Counted from the stretch's first letter, positions 16,448-27,018 are shown. The stretch is DNA of 64,000 nucleotides from Vicingaceae bacterium (GCA_019429185.1 JAHYJH010000001.1:36821-100820); one strand, 5' to 3'. Notes: generated from the sequence alone by a model not told the origin. A program made the numbers and translations.

Positions 16448-19400
16448 ATGAAAACAAAATTAAAAAAAATCGGACTGCTTTTATTGGTTTGCTTTCTATT
16501 TTTTGGAAAAACCATAAATGCTCAAATTACAAAACTACCTGAATGTAATAATGGTGTGCCTCATTTTAACATTGACTTGTCTGCCAAACCAGATAGTATG
16601 TATATAACTCCTGAAGTTACAAGGGCGGAGCAATGTTGTGGTAATCCTAATGGAAACCAAAATTATGTTTCTTTCTATGTAAAAGCTCATCCACAAGTAG
16701 CCATGATAGAAGTGGATATTTTTACAGGAGCAAATCCTCCTGGAGATGCTGCCAAATACAATGTTGTTACTGGTGGAGATTCTATTGTTCCAGGTACTTG
16801 CGGAGGTCTTATTGATGCTGGGTTTCCTACCTGTGTTACATTAGATCCATCAGGTTATTTAAAAGTAACTTATTATAAACCAGGAAAAAATAAAAACACC
16901 TATTATTTTAAGCAAATCCCAAAACCTATTTTCCCTGCTGATGATACAACCAGATCAGGTTGTTCACTTCCTCTGAATATTTATGGATTAAATTCAATAG
17001 TTATAACATCAATAAATTCATCCACTGGTAATACCACTCCTGGAGCATATAACTCACTGTTAAGTTGTACCAATTGTGATGAACCTATTTTTTCGCCAGG
17101 TTTAAGTACTCCTGCATGGATAGACTATCAAATTAGTGGAACTCCTCAAGCATCTTCTTGTGGAGCTTATACTTCTGTAGATACAGTTCGGTTATATACT
17201 TTTGGAGAGTTAACACTTTCAGTTAATCCTAACCCTGCTTCATTTTGTGTGGGAGGAAGTGGTGTAACTCTAACAGCTACTGCAAATGGTGGAGATGGAA
17301 ATTTTTCTTACCAATGGAAAAATAGTATAGGCACAGTAGTTTCTTCATCAAACACTTATTTGGCAACTGCAGCAGGTACATATACTGCTTTTGTTACTGA
17401 TGGATTAACAACTCCTTACTGTCCAGGTGAATATGTTTCAGTATCTGTTACAGTTGGTAACCCACCTGTTGTTGATGCAGGAATAGACCAAACGGTATGT
17501 GCAACTAATCCTTCAGTTTTGTTAAGCGGTTCTGTTCAATATGCTACTGGTGGTCAATGGAGTGGTGGAGCAGGCTCATATAATCCTTCAGCAGACTCTT
17601 TGCTAACAACATATACACCTACTGCTGTAGAAATTAGTAGTGGCTCTATTACATTAACTTTGACAAGCGTAGGAGCTGGAGGCGGTTGTGTGAATGCTAA
17701 TGCACAAGTTGTTATTGGCTTTTCAGATACTATATTTGTAAATCCAGTTGCTCCACCAATTGTCTGTTATGGTGATGTTACAACTATACAAGCAAATGCT
17801 ACAGGCGGCACACCTCCATTAAATTATCAGTGGAGTAACAATTCAACAAGTTCATCCATTTCAACATCAGCAGGAACATACAGTGTAATGGTAAGAGATA
17901 TATATGGTTGTGCTTCAGCTTCAACAATTACGATTTCAAATCCAGCACCTTTAGCATTAGTAATGTCTAGCACCAGTATTAGTGCAGACCCACTATGTGA
18001 TGGAAGTGCTTCTGTAAGCATAATAGGAGGGAATCCTCCTTATTCAATTCTCTGGAGCAATTCAGAAACAACATTAACAACATCAAATACATTGTGTTAT
18101 GGAATAGCATCTGTAAATGTTACAGATGCTAATGGTTGCACTGTTAGTGGTAGTGTTGTAGTAAATAAACCAACATGCTCTGCGTTTGATGTAACAACAA
18201 CTTCTACAGATGTTGATTGTTATGGGGGAAGTAATGGAACAGCTGCATCTTTTCCAGCGGGTGGTATTCCTCCTTATTTGTATGTTTGGAATTCAATTCC
18301 TGCACAAACTACTCAAAATGCTACAAATTTATCAGCAGGAAATTATACAGTTACAGTAACTGATAGTGTGGATTGTATCCATGTTGCAAGTACAACAATT
18401 TTTCAACCTACAATAATGACAAACACAATTGTACATACTGATGTAACTACTATTGGTGGTTCTGATGGAAGTGCAACAGCGAACCCTTTAGGAGGAACTC
18501 CTAATTATCAATATCTATGGACACCAGGAGGACAAACAACACAATCTGCTACTAATTTAAATTCTGCTGTTGGAGGATTAGTATATTATTTAACGATTAC
18601 AGATGATAATTCATGTACACTCAATGATAGTGTGTTAATTAATCAACCTCCTTGTAATAATTTTATTTTAGCTGTAAATACTAGAGATATTTCTTGCAAT
18701 GGATTAAATAACGGTAGTGCATATATAGTTATAGCTCATGGAACTCCTCCATACAATATCGTATGGTCACATGGACCAACAAATGTAACAAGCGTTTCTG
18801 GACTAGCTCAAGGTATTTATACAGTTACTGTTACAGATGCATCTAATTGTACTACATTTAAAACATTTACAATTACAGAACCTAATCCTCTTTCTTTAGC
18901 ATTAGTTCCTACAAATATATCATGTTTTGGTGCAGGTGATGGTACCATAGATTTAACTGTTTCTGGAGGAACTTTTCCTTTCAGTTATACTTGGGTTACA
19001 GGTTCAACTACAATTGCTAATCATGAAGATATAGTAGGTCTTTTACCAGGGACATATTCCGTAACTGTTATGGATGAAAATAAATGTCTGGCTTCTGGGA
19101 GTGTAGGAATCACACAACCCAATAAACTAAATGCAACTTATACTTATGTTGATAATTCTTGTAATGGGTCTAATGATGGATCAATAGATATTACACCAAC
19201 GGGAGGGGTCTTACCTTATTATTATTCATGGACTGGACCCTCAGGCTTTGTTAGTTTTTCTCAAGATATTTCAGGATTAATGCCAGGGCTTTATGAGTTA
19301 ATTATTAGCGATGGAAGTGCTTGTCAATCATCACTTATTCAGATATTTATAGGTAATCCAAGTGTGGTTTCTATTGAAAATATTAAAGTGCCATGTCCTT

Positions 19401-22400
19401 CTCCTGGAGCTTCATCAGTAATTGTTAATGTCGATTCTATTATTGGAGGTACAGGCGGACCATATCAAGTTTCTTTTGACAATCAAGTAACTTTTCAACC
19501 AATTGGAATTTATACATTTAGTTTAAATGTTGGAGCTTCTTATCAAATTTGGGCAAAAGATACAAACGGCTGTACGTCTCTTTCTCCTTATGTTTTAACT
19601 ATTGATACCAATGTTACAGTCGCATCTGTTTCTTTCAATCCTTGCATCTCTTTAGGAGCAACAACTATTCCTGTCACTGTTAATCCAATTGGAGGAGATG
19701 GAGGTCCTTATCAGGTTTCTACTGACGGAGGTTTAACATGGAATGCTTCGGGTACTTATGTGATTAACTTACCTGTTAACAACAATTATTCTATTTCTAT
19801 CAAAGATGCTAAAGGATGTATTTCAACAAACTATCCTATTACAATCCCAGCTGAGATAACTTCAAGTATTGTGATGACAAATGAGGTAAGTTGTTTAGGA
19901 GCAAATGATGGAACTTTGAATTTAACTGTAAATGGTGGTTCACCAACCTATCTTTATGCATGGACTGGTTCTTCATCTTTTACTTCATCAAATGAAGATT
20001 TATCCAATCTTTATGCTGGAACTTATTATATTACTATCACTGATAATGAAGGTTGTATTAAATTAGATTCTATAGATATAACAACTGTTTTAGATACAAC
20101 TAAACCTGTTATTTCTTGTGTGGCTAATCAAACAGTAAACACAACATCTTTAACTTGTGATTATATTGTGTCAGGAACTGCATGGGATGCTGTCGCTACT
20201 GATAATTGTGTTATTACTTCTGTTTCGTATGTATTATCTGGTGCTACATCAGGAACAGGAACTTCATTAAATAATGTTGCCTTTAATTCAGGTATCACAT
20301 TTATAACTTGGACTGCTATTGATAGTTTAGGCAACACCGAAACATGTACTTACACCATAACCGTAATAGACAACATCAACCCAACTATTGTAGCTTGTGG
20401 AGCAGGCAATCAAACAGTGAATGTAGATGCAGGACAATGTAGCTTTACGCAAACAGCGAATGTGTGGGATGCAACAGCTACAGACAACTGTACCGTAGCA
20501 AGTATCACAGCAACCTTAACAGGAGTAACTACCGCCACAGGCTTAACCACCTTGAATGGCGTAAGCTTCAACACAGGCGTAACCAATGTAGTATGGACAG
20601 TAACCGATACCGTTGGCAACACCGAAACATGTACTTACACCATAACCGTAATAGACAATGAATTTCCAATAGTATATAATTGTCCTTCAGATATTACAGT
20701 AAGTAATGATATTAGTATGTGTGGAGCTGTTGTAAATTGGATTCCTCCAACATATACAGATAATTGTGTAGCTTCAATGACAAGCTCTCATAATCCTGGA
20801 GATTATTTTGTAGTAGGAACAACAACAGTTACATATACTGTAACAGATTCAGTAAATAATGTATCAACTTGTACTTTTGATGTTACAGTAAATGATACAG
20901 AATTACCTGCCATCAGTTGTTCTCCATTAATAGCATCTTGTGATTCGTTGGTTAATTATAATGCACCAACAGCTACAGATAATTGTGGAGTACTTTCAAT
21001 TACTCAAATAGCAGGTTTACCAAGTGGATCAACCTTTCCTATTGGAACAACTACCAATACATTTGAAGTTGTAGATATTCATAATAATGTTGCACAATGT
21101 TCATTTGATGTTGTAATACATCCAACACCAATAATAACATCAGTTTCAACAGATGTAAGTTGTAATGGATTTAATGATGGAAGTATTGATATTACAGTAA
21201 CAAATGGAACAACACCTTTTGTTTATGTTTGGAGTAATTCGGCAATCACTGAAGATGTTATGAATTTAGCTCCAGGTATATATTCAGTTACAGTTACGGA
21301 TTCTAATTCTTGCATGTCAACCGCTCAAGATACAATCGTAGAACCTACTTTATTAACCATTTTTGCAAATAATACTCATGTTAGTTGCTACGGAGGTTCT
21401 AATGGTGCTATTGATATTACTGTGTCAGGGGGAGTTTTACCATATACTTATAGTTGGAATAATAGTGCAATTTCAGAAGATATAACAAACTTATCAGTTG
21501 GATATTATGAGGTAACTGTTACAGATGTTAATGGATGTGCAATTGGCTATTCAACAACGATTACATCTCCTGATTCCATAGCAATACAAACAACAGTGAA
21601 TAATGCAACATGTTCAGCTGCAAACGGAAGTATTCAAACTCAGGTGGTAGGAGGAGTAATGCCATATACGTTTGCATGGTCTAATAGCGCAACAACTATG
21701 AATTTATACAATGTAGTTACAGGCTCTTATACATTAGTAGTAACTGATGCAAATGGTTGTTCATCTGAAGTTACAGATTCTATTGGTTCTGTTTCAAATT
21801 TAGTAGCATCTTTAGCAACAACAGATATATCTTGTTATAACAAAGAAGATGGAGAAATTAGGGTAGTGATAAGCAGTGGAAATCCTCCTTATTTGTATGA
21901 TTGGTCAACAGGTGGTGTAACTTCAGTTGTTTCAGGTTTAGGAATAGGAACATTTTCTGTGCTGCTAACAGATTCATTTGGCTGTCAGGTTAATTTGATT
22001 ACAACTATTTATCAACCAGATCCTTTGGTGGTTGAATTAGATGCAACAGAGTATCCTTCAGGAACGAATATAAGTGTTTATGGTGGAAATGATGGATATA
22101 TTAATTCGATAGTATATGGAGGAACTCCATCCTATGTTTACTTATGGTCAAATGGTGAAAATACAATTGATATTAGTGATTTGATAGCTGGAGAATATTC
22201 ATTGATTGTTACAGATGAAAATGGGTGTACTGGTTATGCAAGAATAACCTTAGTTCAACCTAACATTTTAGAAATGCCTAGTGGTTATTCTCCGAATGGA
22301 GATGGAAGTAATGATTATTTTGTAATAAAAGGAGTTGAATCTTATCCAGATAACGAAATTGTAGTGTTTAATCGTTGGGGAAATATTGTTTTTGAAGCCA

Positions 22401-22534
22401 AAGGATATAAAAACGAATGGAATGGAGAAAATACAAAAGGAGAAGTTTTACCTGAAGGAACTTACTTTGTAATATTCACCGCTTTTTCTGATAAAGATAT
22501 TACCTTAAAAGGATATGTTGACTTAAGAAGATAA
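16448..22534 (+). CDS. Giant SprB-like adhesin with HYR repeats and type B T9SS sorting domain
   Basis: A 2028-residue cell-surface protein. Signal peptide (KKIGLLLLVCFLFFGKTINAQ), a unique Cys-rich N-terminal region (to about 260), an Ig-like repeat, many SprB-type repeats of about 75-90 residues (pattern VxCxGxxDGxIxxTVxGGxxPYxYxW...DxxxLxxGxYxVTVTDxxGC), then HYR-type repeats (about 1215-1560) with TDNCxxxS and CTYTITVIDN motifs, more SprB repeats, and a gliding-motility-associated C-terminal domain (PSGYSPNGDGSNDYF...VVFNRWGNIVFEA...VLPEGTYFVIF). Such proteins are exported by the T9SS and act as mobile or anchored adhesins. The co-directional PorP/SprF gene 33 nt downstream is the expected partner. 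Two identical 44-bp segments lie in the HYR part. Confidence 0.92.
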   Translation: MKTKLKKIGLLLLVCFLFFGKTINAQITKLPECNNGVPHFNIDLSAKPDSMYITPEVTRAEQCCGNPNGNQNYVSFYVKAHPQVAMIEVDIFTGANPPGDAAKYNVVTGGDSIVPGTCGGLIDAGFPTCVTLDPSGYLKVTYYKPGKNKNTYYFKQIPKPIFPADDTTRSGCSLPLNIYGLNSIVITSINSSTGNTTPGAYNSLLSCTNCDEPIFSPGLSTPAWIDYQISGTPQASSCGAYTSVDTVRLYTFGELTLSVNPNPASFCVGGSGVTLTATANGGDGNFSYQWKNSIGTVVSSSNTYLATAAGTYTAFVTDGLTTPYCPGEYVSVSVTVGNPPVVDAGIDQTVCATNPSVLLSGSVQYATGGQWSGGAGSYNPSADSLLTTYTPTAVEISSGSITLTLTSVGAGGGCVNANAQVVIGFSDTIFVNPVAPPIVCYGDVTTIQANATGGTPPLNYQWSNNSTSSSISTSAGTYSVMVRDIYGCASASTITISNPAPLALVMSSTSISADPLCDGSASVSIIGGNPPYSILWSNSETTLTTSNTLCYGIASVNVTDANGCTVSGSVVVNKPTCSAFDVTTTSTDVDCYGGSNGTAASFPAGGIPPYLYVWNSIPAQTTQNATNLSAGNYTVTVTDSVDCIHVASTTIFQPTIMTNTIVHTDVTTIGGSDGSATANPLGGTPNYQYLWTPGGQTTQSATNLNSAVGGLVYYLTITDDNSCTLNDSVLINQPPCNNFILAVNTRDISCNGLNNGSAYIVIAHGTPPYNIVWSHGPTNVTSVSGLAQGIYTVTVTDASNCTTFKTFTITEPNPLSLALVPTNISCFGAGDGTIDLTVSGGTFPFSYTWVTGSTTIANHEDIVGLLPGTYSVTVMDENKCLASGSVGITQPNKLNATYTYVDNSCNGSNDGSIDITPTGGVLPYYYSWTGPSGFVSFSQDISGLMPGLYELIISDGSACQSSLIQIFIGNPSVVSIENIKVPCPSPGASSVIVNVDSIIGGTGGPYQVSFDNQVTFQPIGIYTFSLNVGASYQIWAKDTNGCTSLSPYVLTIDTNVTVASVSFNPCISLGATTIPVTVNPIGGDGGPYQVSTDGGLTWNASGTYVINLPVNNNYSISIKDAKGCISTNYPITIPAEITSSIVMTNEVSCLGANDGTLNLTVNGGSPTYLYAWTGSSSFTSSNEDLSNLYAGTYYITITDNEGCIKLDSIDITTVLDTTKPVISCVANQTVNTTSLTCDYIVSGTAWDAVATDNCVITSVSYVLSGATSGTGTSLNNVAFNSGITFITWTAIDSLGNTETCTYTITVIDNINPTIVACGAGNQTVNVDAGQCSFTQTANVWDATATDNCTVASITATLTGVTTATGLTTLNGVSFNTGVTNVVWTVTDTVGNTETCTYTITVIDNEFPIVYNCPSDITVSNDISMCGAVVNWIPPTYTDNCVASMTSSHNPGDYFVVGTTTVTYTVTDSVNNVSTCTFDVTVNDTELPAISCSPLIASCDSLVNYNAPTATDNCGVLSITQIAGLPSGSTFPIGTTTNTFEVVDIHNNVAQCSFDVVIHPTPIITSVSTDVSCNGFNDGSIDITVTNGTTPFVYVWSNSAITEDVMNLAPGIYSVTVTDSNSCMSTAQDTIVEPTLLTIFANNTHVSCYGGSNGAIDITVSGGVLPYTYSWNNSAISEDITNLSVGYYEVTVTDVNGCAIGYSTTITSPDSIAIQTTVNNATCSAANGSIQTQVVGGVMPYTFAWSNSATTMNLYNVVTGSYTLVVTDANGCSSEVTDSIGSVSNLVASLATTDISCYNKEDGEIRVVISSGNPPYLYDWSTGGVTSVVSGLGIGTFSVLLTDSFGCQVNLITTIYQPDPLVVELDATEYPSGTNISVYGGNDGYINSIVYGGTPSYVYLWSNGENTIDISDLIAGEYSLIVTDENGCTGYARITLVQPNILEMPSGYSPNGDGSNDYFVIKGVESYPDNEIVVFNRWGNIVFEAKGYKNEWNGENTKGEVLPEGTYFVIFTAFSDKDITLKGYVDLRR
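20330..20373 (+). repeat. 44-bp exact intragenic repeat, first copy
   Basis: Identical to 20615-20658 (GGCAACACCGAAACATGTAC...). It encodes the GNTETCTYTITVIDN end of successive HYR repeats, 285 bp (95 codons) apart. Codon choice between the copies is richer in C-ending codons than in flanking repeats. Confidence 0.85.
20615..20658 (+). repeat. 44-bp exact intragenic repeat, second copy
   Basis: Second copy of the 44-bp block; see 20330-20373. Nucleotide identity without a single synonymous change implies recent duplication or gene conversion. Confidence 0.85.
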
Positions 22535-22567
22535 TAAAATAATATTAATATACTAAAACCAAAAATC

Positions 22568-23491
22568 ATGAAAAAATTATTAATAATCATAGCTTTTACA
22601 CTTCTATATAATATAGAATCAAAAGCACAACAAGATCCATTAGTAACACAATACATGTTTAATGGCTTGTTTTTAAATCCAGCTTATGCAGGTTCGCATC
22701 CATATTGGTCATCAACTTTAACCTATAGAAATCAATGGGTAGGTCTTGAGGGAGCTCCAGAAACAGCTATAGCATCAGTTGATGGTTCTTTGCCAAATGA
22801 AAATATGGGACTTGGTCTTGTTCTTTTTCATGATAGAATTGGAGTTACAAGACAGAACACTATGGTTCTCAATTATTCATACAGTATTAGAATTAATCAA
22901 AAATCTAAACTTGCTTTAGGTATTAATGCTGGATTTTCCCAATTCAGTGCACGACTTACTGAATTAACAGTTTGGGATGAAGATGTTGTTTTTGAGAATA
23001 ATATGTCGGGCAAGGTGTTGCCAAAATTTGGAGCTGGAGCCTATTATTATGGGGAGCGACATTATGTTGGATTTTCTGTGCCAACTTTGTTTGCCTATCA
23101 AGATAATATGGATTTTAGTTTTAACTTAACTCAATCATCTTTTTTAAGACGACATTATTTGCTAACTGCTGGTTATGTGTTTAATGTAGGTGCAGATTTC
23201 AAATTAAAACCATCATTTTTAGCTAAATATGTTCAAAATGCTCCGTTCGAAGTAGATTTAAATCTAAGCTTACTTTATAAAGATACCTATTGGTTTGGAG
23301 TATCATACCGTTCATATGATGCATTAGCATTTATTTTAGAATATCAAACCAACTTAAATTTTAGAATAGGATATTCTTATGATGTTACGTTAACCAAACT
23401 GAATGATCACTCACATGGTTCGCATGAAATTATGTTAGGGGTCGATTTAGGTAAAGATTTAGCTAAGGTAAAAACACCACGTTTCTTTTAA
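22568..23491 (+). CDS. PorP/SprF family T9SS outer-membrane protein
   Basis: A 307-residue protein with a signal peptide (KKLLIIIAFTLLYNIESKAQ) followed by QDPLVTQYMFNGLFLNPAYAGSHPYWSSTLTYRNQWVGLEGAPET, the hallmark N-terminus of the PorP/SprF family, and a beta-barrel of about 14 strands. SprF is needed to deliver or anchor SprB on the F. johnsoniae surface; type B CTD proteins are typically paired with such a protein. Its place 33 nt after the SprB-like adhesin and 21 nt before the OmpA/TPR lipoprotein fits one operon dedicated to that adhesin. The exact partner is inferred from gene order. Confidence 0.93.
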   Translation: MKKLLIIIAFTLLYNIESKAQQDPLVTQYMFNGLFLNPAYAGSHPYWSSTLTYRNQWVGLEGAPETAIASVDGSLPNENMGLGLVLFHDRIGVTRQNTMVLNYSYSIRINQKSKLALGINAGFSQFSARLTELTVWDEDVVFENNMSGKVLPKFGAGAYYYGERHYVGFSVPTLFAYQDNMDFSFNLTQSSFLRRHYLLTAGYVFNVGADFKLKPSFLAKYVQNAPFEVDLNLSLLYKDTYWFGVSYRSYDALAFILEYQTNLNFRIGYSYDVTLTKLNDHSHGSHEIMLGVDLGKDLAKVKTPRFF

Positions 23492-23512
23492 ACTATTTAA
23501 AAACATTTAATT

Positions 23513-25402
23513 ATGAAAACTAATTTAATAATAAACGCAGCAAGTGTTGCAATTTTAATTGGAATGTTAGGATGTTCAACACAATATCATATTAAAAAAG
23601 GAGATAATTATTATGATAAAATAGCCTATTCTTCAGCAATAATACATTATGAAAAAGCCTATTCAAAAACGAATGAGGTTGAGGAGAAACTTGCAGAGAC
23701 GTATTATAAAATGAATAACTTGAATGTTGCTGGTAGTATATATGAAAAAGCAGTTCAACGAGAAAATCATTCTCCCAAAATTTATTTTAATTACGCAAAA
23801 ATATTAATGAGCAATGGTAACTACGATGAAGCCATAATTTATTTTAAAAAGTATTTAGAAGTCTATAAAGACGATGTTGTTGCTGAAATGCTGTTAAAAT
23901 CTTGTTTTTCTATTGGAGATAGATACAGGGATACTACTTTATATGAATTACATCCAATTAAATATGATGAATTTACCAATGCATTTAGTGTTTTAGAATA
24001 TCAAGAAGGAGCTGTTTTTGTTGCCGACAAAGAAGTTTTTTCTGGCAGAAAGAAAAGTCAATGGACAGGCAATAGTTATTTAGATTTATATGAAATTAAA
24101 AAAGATGGTGATGGCTCATGGATGGATCCTCAATTGTTAAAAGGAGATATTAATGGACGTTTTCATGAAGGACCAGCTTCGTTTTCTAAGGATGGAAATA
24201 TGGTTTATTTTACTCGAAGTAATTATCTAAAAAGAAAAATGAAAACAAATCTTAATAAGGAAAATAATCTAAAAATTTTTTCGGCAACATTAGTTGATGA
24301 TAAGTGGAAAAATTTAAAAGAGTTTCCTTTTAACAGCGATGATTACTCAGTAGGTCATCCTACCTTGTCTGATGATGAGAAAACAATTTATTTTGTTTCA
24401 GATATGCCTGGAGGTTATGGCGGAACGGATTTATATTTATCTAGATGGGAAAATGAGGGGTGGTCTAAACCAGAAAATTTAGGTGCAATTGTAAATACTG
24501 CTGGAAATGAAATGTTTCCTTATATTCATACGGACGATGCCTTATATTTTTCTTCTGATGCACACAATTCCATGGGAGGGTTAGATGTATTTATTTCTTA
24601 CTTTAATGGTGAAGTGTGGGCTCAACCAGAAAATTTAAATTATCCACTAAATTCATCAAAAGATGATTTTGGCTTCAACATAAGTAAGAATAATAGCAGT
24701 GTAGGTTTTGTATCTTCTTCAAGAGCTGATGCTGATAAAATGTATATCTATGATAAGCACCCTCCAAAGTTTAATTTATTTGGTGTAGCTCGTGAAAAAG
24801 GAAAACAAAAACGTGTTCAAGGGGTTACTGTTGAAATAATCAATGCTAAAACAGGAAAAATAATAAGTATGGTAAGTAATAAATATGGTGAATTTAAACT
24901 CAGTTTAGAGCCTGAATCAAATTATGACTTGTATTGCACAAAAATAGGTTGTTTTACTCGAACTGATAAAATTTCTACGCTAGGATTAAAGTATTCACAA
25001 AATTTTTATGCCGATTTTGAAGTTGAACAAATCGTAATTGATAAACCAATTGTGTTAGAAAATATTTATTATGATTTCGATAAATGGGAAATTAGACCTG
25101 ATGCAGCTCTTGAATTAGATAAATTAGTGAAATTATTGAAAGACAATCCATCAATAGAAATTGAAATGAGTTCACATACTGATTCTAGAGGGAATGACCA
25201 ATATAATTTAGTTTTATCAAACAAAAGAGCAATCGCAGCGGTTAAATATTTAATTGCTAGTGGAATCGATGAAAATAGATTGACTTATAAAGGTTATGGC
25301 GAAAAACAATTGGTAAATCATTGTGCAAATGATGTTGAGTGTACAAGAAAAGAGCACCAACTGAACAGAAGAACAGAGTTTAAGGTTACTAAAATCAGAT
25401 GA
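23513..25402 (+). CDS. OmpA-family lipoprotein with TPR, PD40 propeller and carboxypeptidase-regulatory-like domains
   Basis: A 629-residue protein anchored by a lipobox (IGMLGCST). Tetratricopeptide repeats (about 25-150), a PD40/WD40-like propeller (about 170-420; PASFSKDGNMVYFTRSN, HPTLSDDEKTIYFVSDMPGGYGGTDLY), a CarboxypepD_reg-like beta-sandwich (about 430-500) and an OmpA peptidoglycan-binding domain (about 515-625) with NIYYDFDKWEIRPDAALELDKL and SSHTDSRGNDQYNLVLSNKRA. This architecture matches PorE and related T9SS-associated proteins that link secretion components to peptidoglycan. Last gene of the adhesin-PorP/SprF operon. No obvious terminator immediately follows; an inverted-repeat element and then a bidirectional terminator separate it from nqrF. 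Confidence 0.9.
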   Translation: MKTNLIINAASVAILIGMLGCSTQYHIKKGDNYYDKIAYSSAIIHYEKAYSKTNEVEEKLAETYYKMNNLNVAGSIYEKAVQRENHSPKIYFNYAKILMSNGNYDEAIIYFKKYLEVYKDDVVAEMLLKSCFSIGDRYRDTTLYELHPIKYDEFTNAFSVLEYQEGAVFVADKEVFSGRKKSQWTGNSYLDLYEIKKDGDGSWMDPQLLKGDINGRFHEGPASFSKDGNMVYFTRSNYLKRKMKTNLNKENNLKIFSATLVDDKWKNLKEFPFNSDDYSVGHPTLSDDEKTIYFVSDMPGGYGGTDLYLSRWENEGWSKPENLGAIVNTAGNEMFPYIHTDDALYFSSDAHNSMGGLDVFISYFNGEVWAQPENLNYPLNSSKDDFGFNISKNNSSVGFVSSSRADADKMYIYDKHPPKFNLFGVAREKGKQKRVQGVTVEIINAKTGKIISMVSNKYGEFKLSLEPESNYDLYCTKIGCFTRTDKISTLGLKYSQNFYADFEVEQIVIDKPIVLENIYYDFDKWEIRPDAALELDKLVKLLKDNPSIEIEMSSHTDSRGNDQYNLVLSNKRAIAAVKYLIASGIDENRLTYKGYGEKQLVNHCANDVECTRKEHQLNRRTEFKVTKIR

Positions 25403-25463
25403 TAATGAAGAAAGGAAGGGAGGAATTGTCAATAAATCTACCAAACAAAAACTAATCATTAAT

Positions 25464-25622
25464 AACCTGAGTTCGGGATAACGACAAAGTTTCTGTATTT
25501 TGTCACATTGAGTGATTTTTTGAAAAAAAATTGTATCGAAATGGGCAAAATACTTAGTTTTCGATACAAAATTATTACATAATTTCAAACTGACAGTATT
25601 TTGCTTAACCCGAACTCAGGTT
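25464..25622. mobile_element. Family 3 inverted-repeat element
   Basis: 159 bp with terminal repeats AACCTGAGTTCGGG and CCCGAACTCAGGTT, flanked by AAT on both sides (or by TA if the ends are set one base differently). A second inverted pair inside (TTGTATCGAAA / TTTTCGATACAAA) allows a long cruciform. No coding content; the minus ORF 25250-25588 runs across it and is discounted. Interpreted as a non-autonomous transposable element. Confidence 0.65.
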
Positions 25623-25663
25623 AATAGTTTGTATATTACAATTGGCTTTTTTAAGAAAAAAAT

Positions 25664-25687
25664 AAAACCCACTGTTTAGTGGGTTTT
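25664..25687. terminator. Bidirectional intrinsic terminator
   Basis: AAAACCCACTGTTTAGTGGGTTTT with A/T runs on both sides lies between the convergent adhesin operon and the nqr operon, ending transcripts from both. Confidence 0.85.
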
Positions 25688-25707
25688 TTCATTAGAATAG
25701 GTATGAG

Positions 25708-27018
25708 TTACCCTCCAAAGTCATCAAAACGCACGTTTTCTGGTGGAACGCCCCACTCATCACACATTTTAACAACAGCATTGTTCATCATGGGAGGACC
25801 ACAGAAATAAAATTCGATGTCTTCTGGCGAATCATGTTTACTTAGGTAATTATCTATAACAACTTGATGAATAAATCCAACAAAACCATCACCAGATTCA
25901 TCATTAATGTCTTTTTTTATTTTCCAATTGTCAGATTCCATAGGCTCTGAAAGTGCTAAATAAAATTTGAAGTTTGGAAAATCTTTTTCTAAATCTCTGA
26001 AATAGTGAATGTAGAACAATTCAGCTTTAGAACGTCCACCATACCAATAAGATACTTTTCTACCTGTTTTAAGTGTTTTAAATAATTCGTATAAGTGTGA
26101 TCGCATAGGAGCCATTCCAGCACCTCCACCAATGTAAAGCATTTCAGAATCAGACGGATTGATAAAAAACTCACCATAAGGACCTGAAATTTTTACTTTA
26201 TCACCTACTTTTTGGTTAAAAATAAAAGAAGAAGCAATACCAGGGTTTACATCCATCCATCCACCTTTTACTCTATCAAAAGGAGGTGTTGCACAACGTA
26301 CATTCAACATAATTCGTCTTCCTTCAGCAGGGTAGGAGGCCATTGAATAGGCTCTTACCACTTCCTCATTATTTTTCATAACTAAGGGCCATAATCCAAA
26401 TTTATCCCAATCGGGTTTAAATTTATCAGGATCTCCTGGATGGTCTTGAGGATGAGCAGTAATATCCATATCAGCATATTTTACTGTGCATGCTGGTATT
26501 TTTATTTGAATATATCCTCCAGCTTTGTAGTTCATGTCTGTTGGGATTTCTACAATAAACTCTTTAATAAAAGTAGCTACATTATAGTTGGAAACAACAG
26601 TTGCTTCAAATTCTTTGATACCAAGCACTTCATTCTCCACCTCAATGTGCATATCTTCTTTTACTTTTACTTGACATCCCAAACGCATTCCTTCAGCAAT
26701 TTCTTTACGAGAAAAATGAGGTTCTTCAGTTGGCAAAATACTTCCACCACCACTTTTTACATGGCATTTACATTGAAGACAAGTTCCACCACCACCACAA
26801 GCAGAGGGAAGATAAATTCCAGCATTACCTAATGTTGTTAATAAAGTTGAGCCTGCAGCAACTTCTATTACTTTTTCTTCGTTTATGGTAATTTTTACAG
26901 GACCTGAGCTTGTTAATTTAGATTTTGCCCAAAGTAATATTGTTACCAATGATAAAGTAACAATTGCAAAAACAATGATGGCAACTACTATGGTTGCAGT
27001 ACTTATTGCTAATAACAT
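25708..27018 (-). CDS. nqrF: Na+-translocating NADH:quinone reductase subunit F
   Basis: NADH-oxidising entry subunit of the Na+-NQR inner-membrane pump. It has 436 residues: one N-terminal membrane helix (about 10-30), a plant-type [2Fe-2S] ferredoxin domain with ligands C74, C80, C83 and C115 ([14 protein letters not shown]...GCQV), an FAD domain ([13 protein letters not shown]) and an NADH-binding domain ([27 protein letters not shown]), ending RFDDFGG. Last gene of nqrABCDEF, 39 nt after nqrE, and followed by an intrinsic terminator. All expected motifs are present. Confidence 0.97.
   Translation of the reverse strand: MLLAISTATIVVAIIVFAIVTLSLVTILLWAKSKLTSSGPVKITINEEKVIEVAAGSTLLTTLGNAGIYLPSACGGGGTCLQCKCHVKSGGGSILPTEEPHFSRKEIAEGMRLGCQVKVKEDMHIEVENEVLGIKEFEATVVSNYNVATFIKEFIVEIPTDMNYKAGGYIQIKIPACTVKYADMDITAHPQDHPGDPDKFKPDWDKFGLWPLVMKNNEEVVRAYSMASYPAEGRRIMLNVRCATPPFDRVKGGWMDVNPGIASSFIFNQKVGDKVKISGPYGEFFINPSDSEMLYIGGGAGMAPMRSHLYELFKTLKTGRKVSYWYGGRSKAELFYIHYFRDLEKDFPNFKFYLALSEPMESDNWKIKKDINDESGDGFVGFIHQVVIDNYLSKHDSPEDIEFYFCGPPMMNNAVVKMCDEWGVPPENVRFDDFGG

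Noticed and set aside
25250-25588. 112-residue minus ORF overlapping the OmpA gene end
   Set aside because: It is antisense to the OmpA domain and then runs through the family 3 inverted repeat; no recognisable protein.
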